A DNA stretch of 36,415 nt, from the NCBI GenBank assembly GCA_007135125.1, contig SLJK01000145.1:1-36415 (forward strand), in the 5' to 3' direction. Under the pieces are notes generated by a model, which saw only the letters and a list, made by a program, of their open reading frames with translations, ran no database searches and was not told the origin of the DNA. Each line of letters opens with the position of its first letter. Position 1 is the first letter of the stretch. The translations under genes and the position numbers were made by a program. Shown in pieces: positions 18,248-25,080 of the stretch. Source of the DNA: Syntrophomonadaceae bacterium (GTDB lineage: Bacteria > Bacillota > Dethiobacteria > DTU022 > UBA8154).

Positions 18248-20131
18248 ATGGATTCCCTTAAAGAAGGTGAAAGTTTGGCCAAGGAGAATCTCCCATTCCT
18301 GGAGATTAAAAAGAGAGATGGTAGGGTTGTTTCGTTTGATGAAGGCAAGATTGCGCAGGCGATTTTTAAGGCTGCAAGAGCTGTGGGAGGAGAAGACTAC
18401 GCGCTTGCCGAAGAGATAACGAGAGAGGTAATAGCTTTTTTGAATAAGCAGCAGCTGCCCGGCCTGGTACCTACCGTAGAAGAAATTCAGGACGCGGTGG
18501 AAAAGGTGCTTATCGAAAGGGGACATGCGCGGACAGCGAAAGCCTATATCCTTTATCGGGACAAGCGAACACGTATCAGAGAGGCACGCTCTGAGTTAAT
18601 GGAGGTTGTAGGGGATATTTTATTGGAAGGCAACAATGGCGAAATCTCATTCCCATATTCTCCGGCGGGGAAAATGCATAGAATCGCTTTGGCTGCAAGC
18701 CAGAAATATTATCTTGATAATCTTCTCCCACCTGAAATAGCTTCAGCTCATCGAAGGGGGAGTTTTCATATTCACGGGCTTGGTTTTTATAGTAAAGGCT
18801 TGGGTTCTCTACAGGTTGGCCTGCAACAACTGCTTGAAGCAGGTTTGTCTAATGGAAGAGAGCCTCTGCCTGCAGACTTTTTTTCGGTTCTGCTAAGAAT
18901 AATTGTTTCATTACGAAAAAGCCAGGATGATTTGTATGATGAAGTATCTTTGCCTGATTTTGACATTGCACTGGGCGAAATTTTTCGTAGGGTTTCAGGT
19001 AAATCAGGAAGAGAAGAATTGAATAGATGTTTGGAAGGTTTTATATATCTACTGAATAATATTGCTTGTTATACAGAAAATAGTGCAAAATGTAGTATTC
19101 AACTAGGTTTGGCTACTGATGATGAAGGTAGAGAAATTACAAAACTCTTGTTGGAAGAAAGAAACATTAACAAAAAGAAAAATAGCTGGCCTCATCTTAT
19201 TTTTATTTTAAAAAAGGGTATAAACCTAATACCTGAAGATCCGAACTATGATCTTTTTAAAATGGCAGTGAAAACAGCAGTTTGCCAGGACAATCTTTCT
19301 TTTTCTATGCTAGATACTTCTTATAATAAACCCTTTGGACAGGATGTTTGTTATCATAGTAACGGGGTGCGTATAGCTGAGAACAGGCATGGTCCTATGA
19401 AAGGCATGGGAAGAGGTAATATTTGTTCCGTAACTATAAATCTACCGCAACTGGCACTAAACGCCAATCAGGAAGAAGGGTTATTTTTTGTGGAACTTGA
19501 TAGGCTGTTGCTGCTTGCTGTGCGTATGTTGCTGCATCGTTTCGAAGTTCTGGCAGCCTTGAAAGGAAGAGATCTGCCCAGTGTAATGGCTCAGAATCTG
19601 TATGCGGGTAGCAGCATTATTATGGATGGGGACAGCATTCATAGTTCTTTAAAGCAAGGGCTTATAACTATTGGTTTCACGGGGCTGCCCGAAGCAGTCC
19701 GTATGTTAAAGAAAGAAAGTAAGGAAGAGGTTGGAGTTCTGTATGAATTGGCTGGTAAGGTGGTTTTACATTTGTCACGCAGGGTAAAAAATTTTGCAGA
19801 TGAGTATGATCTTAATATTGGTCTTGGTGGAGCAGGAGACGATAAGGATTTTCGGCGACTATTAGAAATAGATAGAAATGATTTTGGAGTGTTGCCTGGC
19901 ATTACTGACAAGAAGATGTATAATGCTTCTTTTGTTCTCTTTCCGGAAGACGAAGGGCTGGAAAGGAAAATTGCCCTGGAAGGAAAAATACACAGGCATT
20001 GTTTAGCCGGACATTATAGCCGGTTGGTTTTGCTGCCGGATCTCGAGCCGGAAGCATTAGAAGAGATTCTGATTTATATGGCCAGGGCGGATATTGGATA
20101 TTTACAGGTTAAAAACCTTGGAGCTATCTAG
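18248..20131 (+). CDS. ATP-cone-containing class III ribonucleotide reductase (NrdD)-like protein, probably catalytically inactive
   Basis: N-terminal ATP-cone (IKKRDGRVVSFDEGKIAQAIFKAA...PTVEEIQDAVEKVLIERGHARTAKAYILYRDKR); NrdD-like body (HIHGLGFYS, EDPNYDLFKMA, GRGNICSVTINLPQLAL, GITDKKMYNASF). C-terminus stops at IGYLQVKNLGAI with no CxxC zinc motif or RxxGY glycyl-radical motif. Confidence 0.85.
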   Translation: MDSLKEGESLAKENLPFLEIKKRDGRVVSFDEGKIAQAIFKAARAVGGEDYALAEEITREVIAFLNKQQLPGLVPTVEEIQDAVEKVLIERGHARTAKAYILYRDKRTRIREARSELMEVVGDILLEGNNGEISFPYSPAGKMHRIALAASQKYYLDNLLPPEIASAHRRGSFHIHGLGFYSKGLGSLQVGLQQLLEAGLSNGREPLPADFFSVLLRIIVSLRKSQDDLYDEVSLPDFDIALGEIFRRVSGKSGREELNRCLEGFIYLLNNIACYTENSAKCSIQLGLATDDEGREITKLLLEERNINKKKNSWPHLIFILKKGINLIPEDPNYDLFKMAVKTAVCQDNLSFSMLDTSYNKPFGQDVCYHSNGVRIAENRHGPMKGMGRGNICSVTINLPQLALNANQEEGLFFVELDRLLLLAVRMLLHRFEVLAALKGRDLPSVMAQNLYAGSSIIMDGDSIHSSLKQGLITIGFTGLPEAVRMLKKESKEEVGVLYELAGKVVLHLSRRVKNFADEYDLNIGLGGAGDDKDFRRLLEIDRNDFGVLPGITDKKMYNASFVLFPEDEGLERKIALEGKIHRHCLAGHYSRLVLLPDLEPEALEEILIYMARADIGYLQVKNLGAI

Positions 20132-20149
20132 TTTAGATAATAAATTTTT

Positions 20150-20977
20150 ATGGAGTTCCGCGTGGGTGAACCTTTTCAACTGAAAAAAAATAATGGAGTT
20201 GCCTATCTTTCTTATCCACCATGGGATGAAAAAAAAATTGTAGGGCATGGATTTTCTACCCGTCAGGGTGGGGAGAGTAGAGGGCCTTTTGCTTCTCTTA
20301 ACCTTGGTACGCGGGGAGGCGATAATCCGTTTTTGGTGCGGAACAATAGGCAAAAATTTTTGGCTATTTGGGAAAAGGAAATAAAGCAGCTTGTTTATGG
20401 TGAGCAAATTCATGGTATTGAAACTGCGGCAATTGGAAAAACAGATGCTTTCACAGAAAAGCATGAATACCCTGGTGTAGATGCCCTCATAACGGCAGAA
20501 AAAGATGTTGTATTAGGGGGGTTCTGTGCAGATTGCTTGCTGGTATTTTTCCTGGAACCAGAAATTCCTGTGATAGGGTTGGCGCATGCCGGTTGGCGGG
20601 GAACCTGCGGTGGCATTTTAGAAAAAGTTGTTTTTTCTATGCAAGAAAATTATGGGGCTCGTCCCGAAAACTTACAGATTCTTTTTTCGCCTTCTATAAA
20701 AGTTGGGTGTTATGAGGTTGGGGATGAAGTACTGGAGTATTTTAAATGCACTCCAAATAAAGAAGCGGTAGTTTTACAAAAAGATAAAAAGACCAGCCGC
20801 GTTTTTCTGGATATACCAGAAACTAACAGAAATGTTCTTGTGCGAACAGGGGTAGACCCTTCCCATATTACTAGCAGTAATTACTGTACGCATTGTTATC
20901 CGGATTTATTTTATTCTTTCCGGGGTGCTGGCGGAACACTTACGGGTAGCATGATGGGTATTATTTATTTAACTTAA
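20150..20977 (+). CDS. pgeF: Polyphenol oxidase/purine nucleoside phosphorylase family (PgeF/YlmD/YfiH)
   Basis: GFSTRQGGESRGPFASLNLG, FCADCLLVFF, HAGWRGTCGGILEKVV, GCYEVGDEV, YCTHCYPDLFYSFR. Confidence 0.93.
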   Translation: MEFRVGEPFQLKKNNGVAYLSYPPWDEKKIVGHGFSTRQGGESRGPFASLNLGTRGGDNPFLVRNNRQKFLAIWEKEIKQLVYGEQIHGIETAAIGKTDAFTEKHEYPGVDALITAEKDVVLGGFCADCLLVFFLEPEIPVIGLAHAGWRGTCGGILEKVVFSMQENYGARPENLQILFSPSIKVGCYEVGDEVLEYFKCTPNKEAVVLQKDKKTSRVFLDIPETNRNVLVRTGVDPSHITSSNYCTHCYPDLFYSFRGAGGTLTGSMMGIIYLT

Positions 20978-20987
20978 AATACCGACG

Positions 20988-22133
20988 GTGGGTGTTCGGA
21001 ATATGCGTAGCAAAAATGCCAGAAAACAAAATAAAGGCTTGCGAGTAATACAGGGAGAAGCTAGGAGTAGAAGCTATGTAAGTGATTTCAAGAAAAAGAC
21101 ATTATTTTTCCTGCTTCTCTTCCTGGCTCTTTTTTTGATGGCCCAGATACTGGTGGGATGGGTGTATCGAAAAGTTACGTATGATACAATTAATACGGAG
21201 GTAGCTGTAGAGGGTATTTTGCCGTTAAGCCATTTAACTTCGGGTGTACTTACTTTTGAAGAAGAGATCATTCATGCTTCTCGGTCGGGATTTGTATATT
21301 ATAATATTGAAAACGGCAAACGAGTTCCTGTAGGCACGGAACTGGTCACTATAGCGGAATTTCCGTTGGAAGAGCTGGGACATGAAGAAGGTAGTGATTT
21401 GGAAATGTGGAATGGTGCATATCATTATAGGGACTGGCTTTCGCATGCAGAAGAACCTTATGATGGAGGTTATAGCAATTTTTCACCTTCCCATAGAAAA
21501 GAAAATATTGTTGCTCCCGTAGCAGGGATGGTTATATTACAGATAGATGGCTGGGAAAAATATGGACCAGGTTTTCAATTTCCGTATCTGGAGAATGAAG
21601 AAGAGTTTATGGAAAGTGATCCAGGTGGTAGTGCTGTTCCAGATAACGGCGAACGAGTTTTTATTTTTGAACCTCTTTTAAAGATTATCAATAATTATTA
21701 CTGGTACTATAGTACAGTGTTGCCACCATCGCTGGGCAAGGAAATTACCGAAAGTAGCCAGGTTAAGCTGCATTTTTGTTTTGACACAAATGATCACGTC
21801 AAAGGAGAAAGGGTTGAGGTTAATCAGAGAAACGATGAATACTGGGAAGTAACCTGGCGCATTCGTGAGGCTGCAGATGATTTTTTCAATCAACGTTGGT
21901 GCCAAGCTGAGATTGTTTATCAGGAATTAGAAGGCACATTAATCCCTAAAGAATCTTTATATGAACTGCATGGAGAGAGGGGAGTATATACTGTTGAACA
22001 AGGAGTTGTTACCTTTCAGGAGGCTGTTTTGCTTGGCGAGAAGGAAGATCAGTACCTGATAAAAAACTTGGAACCTTATAAGCAGGTAATAACCAACCCT
22101 TCTAAAGTGAAAGAAGGTCAACACTTTTTTTAG
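20988..22133 (+). CDS. Membrane-anchored HlyD-like (barrel-sandwich) protein
   Basis: Single N-terminal TM (LFFLLLFLALFLMAQILVGWVY) followed by two half-motif-like segments (IIHASRSGFVYYNIENGKRVPVGTELVTI and IVAPVAGMVILQIDGWE). Confidence 0.65.
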   Translation: MGVRNMRSKNARKQNKGLRVIQGEARSRSYVSDFKKKTLFFLLLFLALFLMAQILVGWVYRKVTYDTINTEVAVEGILPLSHLTSGVLTFEEEIIHASRSGFVYYNIENGKRVPVGTELVTIAEFPLEELGHEEGSDLEMWNGAYHYRDWLSHAEEPYDGGYSNFSPSHRKENIVAPVAGMVILQIDGWEKYGPGFQFPYLENEEEFMESDPGGSAVPDNGERVFIFEPLLKIINNYYWYYSTVLPPSLGKEITESSQVKLHFCFDTNDHVKGERVEVNQRNDEYWEVTWRIREAADDFFNQRWCQAEIVYQELEGTLIPKESLYELHGERGVYTVEQGVVTFQEAVLLGEKEDQYLIKNLEPYKQVITNPSKVKEGQHFF

Positions 22134-22164
22134 TGATGGCCAATGTTAAAGGGGGATTGCTTCA

Positions 22165-22842
22165 GTGCTACAAGAAAATATTGAGACAGTCCGAAAGAGA
22201 TTAAACAAGGCTGCTGCAAAAAGAGGTATTCCTGTGGAAGAGATAACTTTGGTTGCCGTAACCAAAACAATTCCTGCAGCCAGAATACAAAGTGCTCGGG
22301 AGCTTGGAATTAAGGATTTTGGGGAAAACAGGCTTCAGGAAGCCCTTCCCAAGATTAATTCCCTCTCCCCGGAGATCAATTGGCATTTTTTAGGTCATTT
22401 GCAGACAAATAAAGTAAAAGATGTACTTCCTTATTTTAAATTAATCCATTCTCTGGACCGCATGAAACTTGCCCACGTTTTGCAGAAAGAAGCTTTGAAG
22501 ATTGACAAGGTGGTTGACGTGCTGGTCCAGGTAAATATTGGCTCAGAAGAGACAAAGTACGGATTTGAACCAGAACTGGTCGAAGAAGCTTTGAAGGAGC
22601 TTGTCTCGCTGGATATGATAAAAATTCGCGGCTTAATGGCTATAGCACCCCTCCTGGAAGATCCAGAAGAGTTACGTCCTCATTTTCGCCGCCTCAACCG
22701 CATGTTCCAGAGCTTGAATATTCCTGGCACTGAGATGAAGTACCTTTCTATGGGAATGACCAATGATTTTGAAGTGGCAGTAGAAGAAGGTTCGAATATG
22801 GTCCGCATAGGGACGGCGCTTTTTGGTGAGAGGGTAAAGTGA
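22165..22842 (+). CDS. ylmE: YggS/YlmE family pyridoxal phosphate homeostasis protein
   Basis: LVAVTKTIPAARI, DFGENRLQEALPKI, WHFLGHLQTNKVK, IHSLDRMKLA, MGMTNDFEVAVEEGSNMVRIGTALFG. Confidence 0.96.
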   Translation: MLQENIETVRKRLNKAAAKRGIPVEEITLVAVTKTIPAARIQSARELGIKDFGENRLQEALPKINSLSPEINWHFLGHLQTNKVKDVLPYFKLIHSLDRMKLAHVLQKEALKIDKVVDVLVQVNIGSEETKYGFEPELVEEALKELVSLDMIKIRGLMAIAPLLEDPEELRPHFRRLNRMFQSLNIPGTEMKYLSMGMTNDFEVAVEEGSNMVRIGTALFGERVK

Positions 22843-22950
22843 GGAGGTAAATGAGTGGATTTTCGTGAATTTGGTTTTGAAAAATCGAAGTTACCGTAAG
22901 GAAATTATCGGAACTAACAATTCGATACAAGAAAAAGGAGGTAGAGAGTT

Positions 22951-23232
22951 ATTAACCTTTTTATACAGAACATTGTTTCAGCATTTTTTGATATACTGTA
23001 TTTTTTGATATTGATCCGCATTATACTCAGTTTTTTCCCGGTTAATCCATACGGTAATCCTTTACTCTTGAATGTGATTCAGTTCTTCAGGCAGGTTACC
23101 GAGCCCTTCCTTGCCCCTTTTCGAAGTGTTATTCCTCCGGTCCGTATGGGCGGTGGGTATATGGACTTTTCTCCCATCGTTGCGCTTATAGTTTTAGGAC
23201 TTATTCGTCGTATTTTAATGGGGTTGTTGTAA
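22951..23232 (+). CDS. ylmG: YggT family membrane protein (YlmG), probable ATT start (track calls TTG 23005)
   Basis: INLFIQNIVSAFFDILYFLILIRIILSFFPVNPYGNP...FLAPFRSVIPPVRMGGGYMDFSPIVALIVL; AAAGGAGG 8 nt upstream of ATT 22951; ORF from TTG 23005 would lose most of the first TM. Confidence 0.8.
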   Translation: MNLFIQNIVSAFFDILYFLILIRIILSFFPVNPYGNPLLLNVIQFFRQVTEPFLAPFRSVIPPVRMGGGYMDFSPIVALIVLGLIRRILMGLL

Positions 23233-23247
23233 AGGTGGAATGTCAGA

Positions 23248-24045
23248 ATGGGTAGATCTAATAACGAATCGTTTTCTAAATATCCAATATTTGCAGAAAA
23301 CAAGTGGGCTGATAACTTTAAGTCTATGGTAGAGAGCTCATTAGAAAAAAATAAGAAAAGCTGGACTTCTTTTACAGATCCCAGGCAGCAGCAGATTGCC
23401 AGGGATATCTTGAAAGGTTTTCAGGAAGTCAGGGCTATTTTTTTTGGTGGCTATCCAGCTGCGGAGCGGGTAAGAATTTTGATTGCTCCTGCATCTCTTC
23501 CCCCCACACACGAGGAAGATGCTGTTAGCTGTCTTTCGTTAAGTGGGTTTCCACAAGGCATATTGAATCACAGAGATTTTTTAGGGTCTGTTTTGGCGCT
23601 GGGCATAAAAAGGGAAGTGATTGGTGACATAATCCACAGTGGGGGTGAGAATGCTTTTGTTTTTTTGATTCCGGAGATAGTTTCTTATGTAAGGGATAAT
23701 TTACAGAAAATCGGTTATTATACAGTTGAGATTACAGAAGTGGAGATAGATGCTGTACAGGCAGAAATTCCTGCGAAGCGATTGAAAGAAATAAAAGGAA
23801 CGGTTCCCTCTATGAGGTTGGATGTTGTGGCCGGGTTGGGCTTTGGTTTGTCCCGCTCACGGATAGCCCCACTTATAAGAGGGGAACAGGTTAAGTTGAA
23901 CTACCAGGTTATACGCCAACCATCAAAAATGGTCAAAGTCGGAGATTTAATCTCAATAATTGGCAAAGGTAGAGTGGAAATCGCAGATTCAAAGGGAGAA
24001 ACCAGGAAAGGCCGCATCCATTTGCTGCTGCACAGGGTTATGTGA
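23248..24045 (+). CDS. ylmH: YlmH family RNA-binding protein (S4 domain)
   Basis: FTDPRQQQIARDIL, GGYPAAERVRILIAP, LGSVLALGIKREVIGDI, C-terminal S4 domain LDVVAGLGFGLSRSRIAPLIRGEQVKLNY. Confidence 0.92.
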   Translation: MGRSNNESFSKYPIFAENKWADNFKSMVESSLEKNKKSWTSFTDPRQQQIARDILKGFQEVRAIFFGGYPAAERVRILIAPASLPPTHEEDAVSCLSLSGFPQGILNHRDFLGSVLALGIKREVIGDIIHSGGENAFVFLIPEIVSYVRDNLQKIGYYTVEITEVEIDAVQAEIPAKRLKEIKGTVPSMRLDVVAGLGFGLSRSRIAPLIRGEQVKLNYQVIRQPSKMVKVGDLISIIGKGRVEIADSKGETRKGRIHLLLHRVM

Positions 24046-24160
24046 TAGGAATTTTTCCCCCGCTCTAATAATTTGAAATAATGCAGGAAAAGCTATAGAA
24101 TTGTCGAAAAAGAACTATATAAATAGCTATTTTCTGATTCTGCAAAGGGGGGCAAGAATA

Positions 24161-24655
24161 ATGGGCCTTATGCCAATTGATGTTCAGAATAAAGAATTTG
24201 CCCGTAGTTTTAGAGGTTATAATGCGGAAGAGGTGGACGAATTTCTAGATAAAGTGGCCAAGGATTATGAGCAGGCCATGAAAGACAAGTTAAGCCTGGA
24301 GGAAAATATTCAGGAGCTGCAGGAGAAACTGGAACAATATCAGAAGCTTGAAAATACTCTTCATAATGCCATTATTGTGGCCCAGGAAACGGCTGAAGAT
24401 GTAAAACGAAATGCAAATAAAGAAGCGGAATTGATACGCAAAGAGGCAGATAAAGAAGCCCAGCGCACTGTGGAAGAGGCTCATTATAAGGCAAGTCGTA
24501 TCCTTTCCGAACACGAAGAAGTTTACAAACAGGCGCAGATTTTTAAACTCAGGTTTCGTTCTTTTATTGAGGCCCAGTTGGCTTCTCTGGAGTTGGAGGG
24601 TTGGCTGCAGGTAGAAGATGAAGAATCGGAACCAGAATCACGAGATGAAGATTGA
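24161..24655 (+). CDS. divIVA: Septum site-determining protein DivIVA
   Basis: MGLMPIDVQNKEFARSFRGYNAEEVDEFLDKVAKDYE; coiled-coil; ATG 24161 preferred (GGGGGG SD) over track start 24101. Confidence 0.95.
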   Translation: MGLMPIDVQNKEFARSFRGYNAEEVDEFLDKVAKDYEQAMKDKLSLEENIQELQEKLEQYQKLENTLHNAIIVAQETAEDVKRNANKEAELIRKEADKEAQRTVEEAHYKASRILSEHEEVYKQAQIFKLRFRSFIEAQLASLELEGWLQVEDEESEPESRDED

Positions 24656-24714
24656 AAAAGCATTTGTTTCGTTTTTCCCTTTGACGGAAAGAAAAATGAG
24701 CATTATAATAGTTA

Positions 24715-24975
24715 TTACCACAGGCTAGGAACGGGAGAGTAGGCAGGGTTTTAGACTTTACAGCGAACCGGAGATGGTGCGAGACCGGTAGGGAGAACAT
24801 GCCGAAGATCACCCGGGAGCCCTTGTTCCCAAAGGGGGTTAAGATTTAATCCCTCCGGTAGTTACAAGCGTTTGGGGTGGCGTTAACACTCGAAAGAGGT
24901 TATGGAAATCCTGTAACAAAAAGGGTGGTACCGCGAGAATTGATCTCGTCCCTGTTGACGAGATTATTTTTTTGT
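24715..24975 (+). ncRNA. T-box leader, Ile specifier (ATC), upstream of ileS
   Basis: AGCGAACCGGAGATGGTGCGAGACCGG region, GAAGATCACCCGGGAGC specifier region, canonical AGGGTGGTACCGCG (24922-24935), then terminator. Confidence 0.93.
24943..24973 (+). terminator. T-box intrinsic terminator
   Basis: ATCTCGTC-cctgtt-GACGAGAT perfect 8-bp stem followed by TATTTTTTT. Confidence 0.9.
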
Positions 24976-25008
24976 CAAAACACTACATATGCAAAAGGAG
25001 GTAGAGCA

Positions 25009-25072
25009 GCCTGGTTATTTCAGAAAAAGTAAAACCTGTAGAGGTTAAAACTTTTTGCGTTAATAGCCGGGC
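25009..25072 (+). promoter_or_regulatory. Nested RNA hairpin between the T-box terminator and the ileS start
   Basis: Outer stem GCCTGGTTATT (25009-25019) / AATAGCCGGGC (25062-25072) with two G-U pairs; inner stem AAAAAGT (25024-25030)/ACTTTTT (25050-25056) and AACCT-gtag-AGGTT (25033-25046). Confidence 0.55.
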
Positions 25073-25080
25073 GGACGAAT

